A DNA stretch of 64,000 bases. Origin: Symsagittifera roscoffensis. Taxonomy: Eukaryota > Xenacoelomorpha > Acoela > Convolutidae. The DNA lies in NCBI RefSeq assembly GCF_963678635.1, contig NC_087068.1:55708467-55772466 (forward strand), given 5' to 3'. The notes beneath the pieces are model-generated. The model saw only the letters and a program-made list of their open reading frames with translations. It had not been told where the DNA came from and searched no databases. This document shows, in pieces, positions 28,339 to 40,800 of the stretch (positions are counted from its first letter, which is position 1; each line of letters starts with the position of its first letter). The translations under genes were made by a program, and so were the position numbers.

Positions 28339-29439
28339 AAGTGAATTTTTTATTTGTAAGTGTAAATTTTTGCAGTAATTTTACTATACAATGTAGTGAA
28401 TTGTTTGATTATTTATGTAATTTAACTTTTTAAATTCCTTAGATTTTTTACGAAAAGCATCTTAGCAACTAACCCTTTGATGAAATACGGAGAATGATGA
28501 TGGAATATGGATGTTGTAGTCCCCCAATTGAAAGATTTAACGATAGAGTAGATGAATTTACGAAAATTGTACGTAGATAAATTTACGAAAAATGACCAAT
28601 TTCTAGTAAATTGTATATTTTTCTTAAAAGTTTACTCTGAGAAAGATGGAAACATTATTACGCAAAATTATCAGATACAAAAAAAATATGATACTATGTT
28701 TTTCTCAGAGTAAACTTTTACCGTGGCAGAGCAATTGATAAATTTGAATGATAAGTTTTTGGAAAATTTGGAAATTTCAAAGACTTTTTTAAAGATTAAA
28801 GACCAAGTGATAAAAGAGATTTGAAATGAATCGTAGCAAGAAATATGACAGAATAAATAAACCAGTTGAGGTAAAAATAAGTGAGATAATTATGTGAAAA
28901 AAGATAAAATAAGTCATAAAATTAACAAGTGTAATGAACCTGTCATCCGTTCTCCAGATAACGTGCGGAAAAAAGATTAGGTAGGATATAAAAGTAATCA
29001 ACCGTGAGGAGCTGTCAAGATTCCCCTGATATCCCGTGGAGCGGAATAACTAACCTGTCAAAGATAATCCCCTCTTGACAATTTTCCCCAGATAACCTGA
29101 GGGAAAATAAATAACATGAAATAAGAATTTAAGATTCTTTCGAGAAAAAAAATATTCCGTGATATATTAGTTTATGATCCCATACACTAAATCGAAACTT
29201 AATTTTCGTCGAAACTTACCATCTGAAACCTACCATCCAAAAAAAAAGTTTCAACTTTTAATAAAAAATTGTTTTTTCAAGATAAAAATGTATTTGCAAG
29301 TAAAACTTAAAAAAAATTTTAAAAATTTTTCTGAAACTTACCATACCGAACTTTTGTAAGACATGATAGTCCTTACATATCACAAATCGTAGAAGTTAGC
29401 TAAGAAACGCAAGTATCGGCAAAATCGAGCTCAAAAAAT
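28339..29439. other. Polinton right subterminal non-coding region
   Basis: About 1.1 kb with no supported gene. It holds a 20-base perfect inverted repeat at 28,625-28,644 and 28,701-28,720, degenerate CCCAGATAAC-type repeats at about 28,950-29,115, and short TCTGAAACTTACCATC motifs (29,207-29,345) shared with the terminal repeat. Confidence 0.7.
28625..28720. repeat. 20-bp perfect inverted repeat with 56-base loop
   Basis: AAAAGTTTACTCTGAGAAA at 28,626-28,644 is matched by its exact reverse complement at 28,701-28,719, with one further pair outside. The loop is AT-rich. It lies just after the protease gene and could end or stabilise transcripts or bind a factor. Confidence 0.85.
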
Positions 29440-29657
29440 TCGGGCGCCAAAAATGTTTCTGAAACTTACCATCTGAAACCTCGTATCTTAATACATTGGG
29501 AAACCTATTCCCTATCCTAATACATTGGAAAATCTATAACCTATCTTAATACATAGCCTGCGGACCGGATACTCTACAGCCTATGTTAATACATGGGGGT
29601 CCGCACCCAACGCCCCCCCCCCCCCCCCCTCCCACTCTCCCTCACTCATATACTACT
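29440..29657 (-). repeat. Polinton right terminal inverted repeat
   Basis: This is the reverse-complement partner of 10,664-10,867. It differs mainly by a 17-base C tract at 29,613-29,629. The terminal bases read ...TACT-3', giving AG...CT ends. Confidence 0.93.
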
Positions 29658-29663
29658 CGGGAG
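29658..29663. repeat. Right 6-bp target site duplication (CGGGAG)
   Basis: This is an exact copy of 10,658-10,663 directly outside the right terminal repeat. Confidence 0.9.
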
Positions 29664-29831
29664 TTCTTCAAAAAAATGTTTAGTCTACCAAATTTTGGGT
29701 TTCGGTGCTGAGGGGAAAAAGCGTCCTAAATCTGTCCCTTATTATAACCAAAAAATTGTTTGTTCATTTTTTGTTCTTCTGTCCATCTTCTGAATTATGA
29801 AAATTTTAAATTGCCATTTAGCTTTTATATA

Positions 29832-31304
29832 TTATCCCCAGAAAGTAATCAAAAAGGTTGGAATCACCTTCACACGGATTAACTCGCGGCAGTCTTCGTC
29901 CTTGTCATCGGATCTAATCTCGTTCACCCAATAGCTCGTTTCCAATATCCGTTTTATACAATTCACTTTCAACCTCTCTTCCAATTCACTTTCCAGCTCT
30001 CCTACCGAAAACTCCTTAGAGAAGTCATAGTACGAGTCCTCGGTGGAGCTGCATTGATCCCAGCATTCGCTCAGAACCTGGAGGCCCTCCGGTAGATAAT
30101 GCTTGGCTTCGAGAAGTAAACTTGCCCGCCAATCAAGAGGAGCCTCGCGCAGTGCAGTGATTTTACAAAAACCGATTTGTTCGAACGCTTCGATCAAATT
30201 TTGGCCTGAATTGTGCGGCGAATCATGAGCGGAGTTTTCGGTTTTGAGACTTGCCAGCCTACAATAAGCATCATACAATATTCGCAGAGCATCGCTTGTT
30301 TGCTTGCTTGTTTTGTCACCCAATTTCAGCAATTTCTTCGTCTTAAAATACGTCATTTTCAAATCTTTTTTGTCAACTTTGTCCAGAACACTTTGTCCAA
30401 TTGCTTCAGCACTGAGGATAGCCGAAATAAGCTCCTCTTTTTTTGCACTGTCTGGTTGTGGATCTTTGGCTAATACGACACGCATACTCGACCAAGTATC
30501 GCCTGTACGTGAGAAGCTTACAAACATGTCTTGCTTGGCATACAACTCTGAAACGTCTTCGAACCCCAACTTCTCAAATTGCTTTATTATATACTCCTGT
30601 TGGAAATACTCAGGATTCAAACTAGGAACGAAACCCTGACTCAAGCCATGTTCTTTTTCGAGGTAAAATTTGTTTGCAACCAGCTTTTTTTTCACAAGGT
30701 TTTCATCTGTTTGATTTTTGTTGATCCTCCAGAAAACTGATTTTCCTAGCCTGATTCGGAAACTCAGTTTAGGATTTGCAGATTGATTTAAGTTACTCAA
30801 CGCGTTGTTAAAAAACGATTCAAGTTTTTCCTCTGAGAAATCAAAATAGTTATCTTGCACCCTGATATCATTAAATGTGGTTTGCTGAGGCTCTTGAGAA
30901 TTGTGATCCCTTCGAACAAACTTAGAAACAGTAAAGATGTCTCGCTCCTCTTCGCTTTCGTTTTGTTGCTTTCCAATCACTACGGGTTCCGTTGATTCTC
31001 GTTGGAACTTCCTTAGCTTAATAGCATCGAACGTTGGAGTGGCACAATCGAACGCAGTTAGACTGTCTTGTGCCCTGAAGTCTGCTAATTTCTTCTCCAC
31101 TTCTGTGCAAACTTGATCGCAAGCAGATTTGTTAACTCCTATCACGTGAATCTCAAAATAGTTGGGGACCGCTGAAGTATCAACACGAACCTTCCGCACA
31201 CCATCTATTTCCAGCAGACGTTTTATTCCATTGCCCTTTTTCTCGATGATGAAGCCGATCAAACTTTCCCCCGCATAGTTAAATCGGTAGCACATTTTGA
31301 CCAT
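29832..31304 (-). CDS. Host protein with a KH-like N-terminal domain (exon of a minus-strand gene)
   Basis: The first well-placed ATG is at 31,304, just after a TTTTTAAG acceptor-like site; an earlier in-frame ATG lies at 31,370. About 490 residues follow without a break. Residues about 10-75 (AGESLIGFIIEKKGNGIKRLLEI...VRVDTS...FEIHVIGV...EKKL) resemble a KH RNA-binding domain with a GxxG-like loop (KKGNGIK). The remainder is mixed helical and strand (FRIRLGKSVFWRINK, DMFVSFSRTGDTWSSMRVV) and not recognised. A strong donor (AAG|GTGATT) at 29,868 suggests that the exon may splice before its TAA at 29,832. The Polinton lies immediately downstream. Confidence 0.65.
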   Translation of the reverse strand: MVKMCYRFNYAGESLIGFIIEKKGNGIKRLLEIDGVRKVRVDTSAVPNYFEIHVIGVNKSACDQVCTEVEKKLADFRAQDSLTAFDCATPTFDAIKLRKFQRESTEPVVIGKQQNESEEERDIFTVSKFVRRDHNSQEPQQTTFNDIRVQDNYFDFSEEKLESFFNNALSNLNQSANPKLSFRIRLGKSVFWRINKNQTDENLVKKKLVANKFYLEKEHGLSQGFVPSLNPEYFQQEYIIKQFEKLGFEDVSELYAKQDMFVSFSRTGDTWSSMRVVLAKDPQPDSAKKEELISAILSAEAIGQSVLDKVDKKDLKMTYFKTKKLLKLGDKTSKQTSDALRILYDAYCRLASLKTENSAHDSPHNSGQNLIEAFEQIGFCKITALREAPLDWRASLLLEAKHYLPEGLQVLSECWDQCSSTEDSYYDFSKEFSVGELESELEERLKVNCIKRILETSYWVNEIRSDDKDEDCRELIRVKVIPTFLITFWG

Positions 31305-31854
31305 CCTTAAAAAGGACCATGAGTTCAGTTGAAATATAATCTGGTACAATAATTGTGAGGTAATTGTCATTTATTATAAAAAACTGGGAATATGATAAAT
31401 GTACCATGTTTCGACCCTCACCTATCTCGCCCTTTTCATTTTCTTGGCATATTTTGCCCCTCGCACATTTCTTAAGGGGGTTTGGTGTATGAGATACAAA
31501 GGGCAAAAACGCTATGGAAAACATGTGGGAAAACCGAATACCAAAATGGATTCAAAGGGTGTCAATGAGGACTGAGAAATACGTACCCTGCATTTTCGAG
31601 GGGGAGGCGTGTTCTTTGGGTGCAATGCATGGTCTTTTCCAAGGCAATAATTTCCCGACAAACTAAACAAAACAAAGACCGATTTTGACTTGCAAACCAC
31701 ACAAACTTGAAACTTGCCATTTAATTAATTAATGTTAATTGCAAGATTGAAGTTATTATCGCTCCAAAGGTAAAAAGTCACAGAAATACCAGAGTCGAGG
31801 TGATCACTTTTCACTTTGTTTTTTCGACTTTCAATGTCGAGCACATGTCAGCAG
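31305..31854. other. Short interval between the KH-like gene and the satellite
   Basis: This stretch probably holds the 5' intron or promoter of the minus-strand KH-like gene. No second gene and no clear repeat is visible. Reading frames here are short and lack family features. Confidence 0.4.
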
Positions 31855-34800
31855 AGGGTCGAATACATACCTCGAGCACGGTCGAAACATACCTCCAGCA
31901 CTGTCGAGCACTGTCGAAACATACATCGAGCACGGTCGAAACATACCTCCAGCACGGTCGAGCTCTGTTAATACATGCCTCGATCATGGTCAAAACATAC
32001 ATCCAACACGGTCGAGCACTGTTAGAAAATACCTCGAGCACAGTCGAAACATAACTTCAGCACGGTCGAGCACTGTAAATACATACCTCGAGCACGGTCG
32101 AAACATACCTTCAGCAACGGTCGATCTTTGTTAATACATAACTCGAGCAAGGTCGAAACATACCTTCTGCACGGTCGATCACTGTTGTTACATATCTCGA
32201 GCACGGTCGAAACATACCTACAGCATGGTCGGGCACTGTTAACACATACCTCGAGCACGGTCGAAACATACCTCCAGCACGGTCGACCGATGTTAATACA
32301 TAAGTCAAGCACGTTTGAAACATACCGCCAGCACGGTCGAGCACTGTTAATACATACCTCGAATACGGTCAAAACTTACCTCCAGTACGGTCAAGCACTG
32401 TTAAAACATACCTCGAGCACGGTTAAAACATACCTCCAGCACGGTCGAGCACTGTTAATACATACCTCGAGCACGGTTAAAACATACCTCCAGCACTGTC
32501 GAGCACTGTTAATACATAACTCGAGCACGGTCAAAACATATCTCCAGCATGGTCGAGCACTGTTAGTACATACCTCGAGCAGGGTCGAAACTTACCTCCA
32601 GCATGGTCGAGCACTGTCATTGTATAAATCGAGCACGTTCGAAACGTACCTCCAGCACGATCAAGCACTGTTAATACATACCTCGAGCACGGTCGAAAAA
32701 TACCTTCAGCAACGGTCGTTCTTTGTTAATACAAAACTCGAGCAAGGTCGAAACATACCTCGAGCACAGTCGAAACACACCGACAGCATGGTCGAGCATT
32801 GTTAATACATACATCGAGCACGGTGGAAACATACCTCCAGCACGGTTGAGCACTGTTAATACATAATTCGAGCACGTTCGAATTTTACCTCCGGCACGGC
32901 TAAGCACTGTTAAAACATACCTCGAGCACGGTCGAATCATACCTCCAGCACGGTCGAGCGATGTTACTACATAAGTCAAGCACGTTTGTAACATACCGCC
33001 AGCACGGTCGAGCAACTGTTAATACATACCTCGATCACGGTCAAAACTTACCTCCAGTACGGTCGAGCACTGTTAAAATATACCTCGAGCACGGTTAAAA
33101 CATACCTCCAGCACGGTCGAGCACTGTTAATGCATACATCGAGCACGTTTGAAAGATATTTCCAGCTTGGTCGAGCACTGTTATTACATAACTCGAGCAC
33201 GTTCGAAACATACCTCCTGCACAGTCGAGCACTGTTAAAACATACCTCGAGCACGGTCGAAACATAGCTCCAACACGGTTGAGCACTGTTAATAAATATC
33301 TTGAGCACGGTCGAAACATATCTCCAGCACTGTTGAGCACAGTTAATGCATAACTCGAGCACGGTCAAAACATATCTCCAGCATGGTCAAGCACTGTTAA
33401 TACATACCTCGAGCACGGTCGAAACATACCTCCAGCACGGTCGAGCACTGTTAATACATACCTCGAGCACGGTCGAAACATACCTCCAGCACGGTCGAGC
33501 ACTGTCGGAACATACCTCGAGCACGGTCAAAACAAACCGACGGCATGGTCGAGCATTGTTAATACATACACCGAGCACGGTGGAAACATACCTCCAGCAC
33601 GGTTGAGCACTGTTAATACATAATTCGAGCACGTTCGAAACTTACCTCGGGCACGGCTAAGCACTGTTAAAACATAACTCGAGCACGGTCGAAACATACC
33701 TCCAGCACGTTCGAGCACTGTTAATACATACATCGGGCACGGTCGAAACATACCTAGCACGGTCGAGCACTGTTAGAAAATATCTCGAGAACGGTCGAAA
33801 CATAACTCCAGCACGGTCGAGCACTGTTAATTCATAACTCCAGCACGTTTGAAACATAACGACAGCCCGGTCGAGCGCTGTTAATACATACCCCGAGCTT
33901 GGTCAAAACATACTTCCAGCACGGTCGAGAACTGCTAATGCATAACCCGAGTGCGTTCGAAACATACCTCCAGCACGGTTGAGCACTGTTAATACATAAC
34001 TCGAGCTTGGTCAAAACATACCTCCAGCAACGTCGAGCACTGCTAATGTATACATTGAGCACGGTCGAAACTTACCTCCAGCACGGTCGAACACTGTTAA
34101 TGCATAACCCGAGCGCGTTCGGAATATACCTCCAGCACGGTCGAGCACTGTTAATTCTTAACTCCAGCACGTTTGAAACATACCGCCAGCACGGTCGAGC
34201 ACTGTTAACACATATCTCGAGCTTGGTCAAAACATACCTCCAGCACGGTCGAGCACTGCTAATGCATACATTGAACACAGTCGAAACTTACCTCCAGCAC
34301 GGTCGAGCACTGTTGAAACATAACTCGAGCACTTTCGAAACATACCTCCAACACAGTCGAGCACTGTTAGAAAATACCTCGATCACGGTCAAAACTTACC
34401 TCCAGCAAGGTCTAGCACTGTTAAAACATAGCTCAAGCTTCGTCAAAACATACCTGCAGCAGGGTCGAGCACTGCTAATGCATACATAGAGCGCGGTCGA
34501 AACTTACCTCCAGCACGGTCGAACACTGTTAATGCATAACCCGAGCGCGTTCGGAACATACCTCCAGCACGGTCGAGCACTGTTAATTCTTAACTCCAGC
34601 ACGTTTGAAACATACCGCCAGCACGGTCGAGCTTTGTTAATACATATCTCGAGCTTGGTCAAAACATACCTCCAGCACGGTCGAGCACTGTTAAAACATA
34701 ACTCGAGCACGTTCAAAACATACCTCCAACACAGTCGAGCACTGTTAGAAAATACCTCGATCACGGTCAAAACTTACCTCCAGCAAGGTCGAGCACTGTT

Positions 34801-37800
34801 AAAACATAGCTCAAGCTTGGTCAAAACATACCTGCAGCAGGGTCGAGCACTGCTAATGCATAACCCGAGCGAGTTCGAAACATACCTCCAGCACAGTCGA
34901 GCACTGTTAATACATACCTCGAGCACGGTCGAAACATAGCTCCAGCACGGTCGATCACTGTGAATACATACCTTGAGCACAGTCGAAAAATATCCCCAGC
35001 ATGGTCGAGCACTGTTAATACATACCTCGAGCACGGTCGAAACATACATCTAACACGGTCGAGCACTGTTAATACATAACCCGAGCGAGTTCGAAACATA
35101 CCTCCAGCACAGTCGAGCACTGTTAATACATACCTCGAGCACGGTCGAAACTTACCTCCAGCACGGTCGAGCACTGTTAATGCATAACCCGAGCGAGTTC
35201 GAAACATACCTCCAGCACAGTCGAGCACTGTTAATACATACCTCGAGCACGGTCGAAACATAGCTCCAGCACGGTCGATCACTGTGAATACATACCTTGA
35301 GCACAGTCGAAAAATATCCCCAGCATGGTCGAGCACTGTTAATACATACCTCGAGCACGGTCGAAACATACATCTAACACGGTCGAGCACTGTTAATACA
35401 TACCTCGAGTACTGTCGAAACATACCTCCAGCACGGTCGAGCACTGTTAATGCATATCTCAAGCACAGTCGAAACATACATCGATCACGGTCGAGCACTG
35501 TTATTACATACCTCGAGCACGGTCGAAACATACCTTCAGCACGGTCGAGCAATGTTAATACATACCTCGAGCACGGTCGAAACATACCTTCAGCAACGGT
35601 CGTTCTTTGTTAATACATAACTCGAGCAAGGTCGAAACATACCTTTTGCACGGTCTAGCACTGTTGATACATATCTCGAGCACGGTCGAAACATACCTAC
35701 AACACGGTCGAGCACTGTTAATACATACCTCGAGCACGGTCGAAACAAACTCCAGCACGATCGAACACTGTTAATACATACCTCGAGCACGGTCGAAACT
35801 TACCTGCAGCACGGTCGAGCACTGCTAATACATAAGTCAAGCACAGTCGAAACATACCTCGATCACGGTCGAGCACTGTTAATACATACCTCGAGCGCGG
35901 TCGAAAAATAACTTCAGCAACGGTCGTTCTTTGTTAATACAAAACTTGAACAAGGTCGAAACATACCTTTTGCACGGTCGAGCGTGGTTGGTACATATCT
36001 CGAGCTCGGTCGAAACATACCTACAGCACGGTCGAGCACTGCTAATACATACCTCGAGCCTGGTCGAAAAATACCTCCAGCATGATCGAGCACTGTTAAT
36101 ACATACCTCGAGCACGGTCGAAACATACCTCCAGCACGGTCGGGCACTGTTAAAACAAACCTCGAGCCCGGTCGAACCCTACCTCCAGCACGGTCAAGCA
36201 CTGTTAAAACATGCCTCGAGCACGGTCGAAACTTACCTCCAGCACGGTCGAGCACTGCTAATACATAAGTCAAGCACAGTCGAAACATACCTCGATCACG
36301 GTCGAGCACTGTTAATACATACCTCGAGCACGGTCGAAACACACCTTCAGCACGGTAGAGCACTGTAAATACATACCTCGAGCACGGTCGAAAAATACCT
36401 TCAGCAACTGTCGTTCTTTGTTAATACAAAACTCGAGCAAGGTCGAAACATACCTTTTGCACGGTCGAGCACTGTTAATACATACCTCGAGCACGGTCGA
36501 AACATACCTTCAGCAACGGTCGAGCACTGATAATACATACCTCGAGCACGGTCGAAACATACCTCCAGCATGATCGAGCACTGTTAATACATACCTCAAG
36601 CACGGTCGAAACTTACCTCCAGCACGGTCGAGCACTGCTGATACATAAGTCAAGCACAGTCGAAACATACCTCGATCACGGTCGAGCACTGTTAATACAT
36701 ACCTCGAGCACGGTCGAAACACACCTTCAGCACGGTAGAGCACTGTAAAAACATACCTCGAGCACGGTCGAAAAATACCTTCAGCAACTGTCGTTCTTTG
36801 TTAATACAAAACTCGAGCAAGGTCGAAACATACCTTTTGCACGGTCGAGCACTGTTAATACATACCTCGAGCACGGTCGAAACATACCTTCAGCAACGGT
36901 CGAGCACTGATAATACATACCTCGAGCACGGTCGAAACATACCTCCAGCATGATCGAGCACTGTTAATACATACCTCAAGCACGGTCGAAACTTACCTCC
37001 AGCACGGTCGAGCACTGGTAAAACAAACCTCGAGCCCGGTCAAACCCTACCTCCAGCACGGTCGAGCTTTGTTAAAACATACCTCGAGCACGGTCGAAAC
37101 TTACCTCCAGCACGGTCGAGCACTGCTAATACATAAGTCAAGCACAGTCGAAACATACCTCGATCACCGCCGAGCACTGCTAATACATAAGTCAAGCACA
37201 GTCGAAACATACCTCGATCACGGTCGAACACTGTTAATACATACCTCGAGCACGGTCGAAACATACCTCCAGCATGATCGAGCACTGTTGACATATACCT
37301 CGAGCACGGTCGAAACATACCTCCAGCACGGTCGGGCACTGTTAAAACAAACCTCGAGCCCGGTCGAACCCTACCTCCAGCACGGTCAAGCACTGTTAAA
37401 ACATACCTCGAGCACGGTCGAAACTTACCTCCAGCACGGTCGAGCACTGCTAATACATAAGTCAAGCACAGTCGAAACATACCTCGATCACAGTCGAGCA
37501 CTGTTAATACATACCTCGATCACGGTCGAAACACACCTTCAGCACGGTCGAGCACTGTAAATACATACCTCGAGCACGGTCGAAAAATACCTTCAGCAAC
37601 TGTCGTTCTTTGTTAACACAAAACTCGAGCAAGGTCGAAACATACCTTTTGCACGGTCGAGCACTGTTAATACATACCTCGAGCACGGTCGAAACATACC
37701 TTCAGCAACGGTCGAGCACTGATAATACATACCTCGAGCACGGTCGAAACATACCTCCAGCATGATCGAGCACTGTTAATACATACCTCGAGCACGGTCG

Positions 37801-40800
37801 AAACTTACCTCCAGCACGGTTGAGCACTGTTAAAACAAACCTCGAGCCCGGTCAAACCCTACCTCCAGCACGGTCGAGCACTGTTAAAACATACCTCGAG
37901 CACGGTCGAAACTTAACTCCAGCACGGTCGAGCACTGCTAATACATAAGTCAAGTACAGTCGAAACATACCTCGATCACGGTCGAGCACTGTTAATACAT
38001 ACCTCGAGCACGGTCGAAACACACCTTCATTACGGTCAAACACTGTAAATACATACCTCGAGCACGGTCGAAAAATACCTTCAGCAACTGTCGTTCTTTG
38101 TTAATACAAAACTCGAGCAAGGTCGAAACATACCTTTTGCACGGTCGAGCACTGTTAATACATACCTCGAGCACGGTCGAAACATACCTTCAGCAACGAT
38201 CGAGCGCTGATAATACATACCTCGAGCACGGTCGAAACATACCTCCAGCATGATCGAGCACTGCTATTACATAAGTCAAGCACAGTCGAAACATACCTCC
38301 AGCACGGTCGGGCACTGTTGAAACAAACCTCGAGCCCGGTCGAACCCTACCTCCAGCACGGTCAAGCACTGTTAAAACATACCACGAGCACGGTCCAAAC
38401 TTACCTCCAGCACGGTCGAGCACTGCTAATACATAAGTCAAGCACAGTCGAAACATACCTCGATCACGGTCGAGCACTGTTAATACATACCTCGAGCACG
38501 GTCGAAACACACATTCAGCACGGTCGAGCACTGTAAATACATACCTCGAGCACGGTCGAAAAATACCTTCAGCAACTGTCGTTCTTTGTTAATACAAAAC
38601 TCGAGCAAGGTCGAAACATACCTTTTGCACGGTTGAGCACTGTTAATACATACCTCGAGCACGGTCGAAACATACCTTCAGCAACGGTCGAGCACTGATA
38701 ATACATACCTCGAGCACGGTCGAAACATACCTCCAGCATGATCGAGCACTGTTAATACATACCTCGAGCACGGTCGAAACTTACCTCCAGCACGGTCGAG
38801 CACTGTTAAAACAAACCTCGAGCCCGGTCAAACCCTACCTCCAGCACGGTCGAGCACTGTTAAAACATACCTTGAGCACGGTCGAAACTTAACTCCAGCA
38901 CGGTCGAGCACTGCTAATACATAAGTCAAGCACAGTCAAAACATACCTCGATCACGGTCGAGCACTGTTAATACATATCTCGAGCACGGTCGAAACACGC
39001 CTTCAGCACGGTCGAGCACTGTAAATACATACCTCGAGCACGGTCGAAAAATACCTTCAGCAACGGTCGTTCTTTGTTAATACAAAACTCGAGCAAGGTC
39101 GAAACATACTTTTGCACGGTCGAGCGTGGTTGGTACATATCTCGAGCACGGTCGAAACATACCTACAGCACGGTCGAGCACTGTTAATACATACCTCGAG
39201 CACGGTCGAAACATACCTCCAGCATGATTGAGCACTGTTAATACATACCTCGAGCACGTTCGAAACATACCTCCAGCACGGTCGAGCACTGTTATTACAG
39301 ACCTCGAGCACGGTCGAAACATGCCTCCAGCATGGTTGAGCACTGTTAATACACAGCTCGAGCATGGTCTAAAACTACCAACAGCACGGTCGAGCCTTTT
39401 TAATACACACCTCGAGCACGGTCGAAACATATCCCCAGCACGGTCGAGCACTGTTGATGCACACCACGAGCACGGTTGAAACAGACCTCCAGCATGGTCT
39501 AGCACTTTTAATACATACCTGGAGCACGGTCAAAACATACATCTAACACGGTCGAGCACTGTTGATACATACCTCGAGCACTTTCGATACATACCTTCAC
39601 CAACGGCCAATCTTTGTTAATACATAACTCGAGCAAGGTCGAATTATAACTTTTGCACGGTCGAGCTTTGTTGATTCATATCTCGAGCACGGTCAAAACA
39701 TACCTACAGCACGGTCGAGCACTCTTAGTACATTTCTCAAGCACGGTTGAAACATACCTCAAGCACGGTTGAGCACAGTTAATACATACCTCGAGCACGG
39801 TCGAAACATATCTCAAGCATGTTCGAGCACTTTTAATACACAACTCAAGCACGTCCGAAACATACCTCCAGCACGGTCGAGTACTGTTAAAACATACCTC
39901 GAGCACGGTCGAAACATACCTCCAGCACGGTCGAGCACTGTTAATACATATATCGAGCATGGTCGAAACATACCTCCAGTACGGTCGAGCATTGTTAATA
40001 CAAACCTCGAGCACGGTCGAAACATACCTCCAGCACCGTCGAGCACTGTTAATACACACATCGAGCGCCTTCGAAACATACATCCAGCACGGTCGAGCAC
40101 TGTTAATACATAAATCGAGCACGGTCGAAACATACCTCCAGCACGGTCGGGCACTGTTGATGCACACCACGAGCACGGTTGAAACATACCTCGAGCACGG
40201 TTGAAACATACCTCCACTTTTAATACATATCAGGAGCACGGTCGAAACATACATCTAACACGGTCGAGCACTGTTGATACAAACCTCGAGCACTTTCGAG
40301 ACATACATTCACCAACGGCCGATCTTTGTTAATACATAACTCGAGCAAGGTCGAATTCAACCTTTTGCACGGTCGAGCTTTGTTGATTCATATCTCGAGC
40401 ACGGTCAAAACATACCTACAGCACGGTCGAGCACTCTTAGTACATACCTCAAGCACGGTTGAAACATACCTCCAGCACGGTTGAGCACAGTTAATACATA
40501 CCTCGAGCACGGTCGAAACTTACCTCCAGCACGGTCGAGCACTGTTAAAACAAACCTCGAGCCCGGTCAAACCCTACCTACAGCACGGTCGAGCACTGTT
40601 AAAACATACCTTGAGCACGGTCGAAACTTAACTCCAGCACGGTCGAGCACTGCTAATACATAAGTCAAGCACAGTCGAAACATACCTCGATCACGGTCGA
40701 GCACTGTTAATACATATCTCGAGCACGGTCGAAACACGCCTTCAGCACGGTCGAGCACTGTAAATACATACCTCGAGCACGGTCGAAAAATACCTTCAGC

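Larger units (their letters stand above)
10664..29657. mobile_element. Polinton/Maverick self-synthesising transposon, full length (18,994 bp)
   Basis: The element is delimited by about 0.2 kb terminal inverted repeats beginning 5'-AGTAGTATATGAG and a perfect 6-bp target site duplication. It encodes the hallmark Polinton set: protein-primed family B DNA polymerase (minus), FtsK/HerA-type packaging ATPase, retroviral-type integrase, jelly-roll minor and major capsid proteins, and an adenain-like cysteine protease (plus), along with unknown genes. Gene order is polymerase, promoter region, small unknown genes, PC4-like genes, exonuclease-like gene, ATPase, integrase, minor capsid, basic core-like protein, major capsid, membrane protein, protease. 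Several genes carry frameshifts, nonsense codons or a short duplication, so this copy is probably not autonomous. Confidence 0.95.

Noticed and set aside
32128-32805. Long repeat-protein frames (HTSSTVETYLQHGRALLI type) in the satellite
   Set aside because: Frames of this kind occur in several frames of both strands because the monomer is 54 bases and nearly stop-free. No start context, no single favoured frame.
34821-35585. 254-codon minus-strand frame in the satellite
   Set aside because: It is the same 18-residue periodic artefact, longest only because no 55-base variant unit happens to break it.
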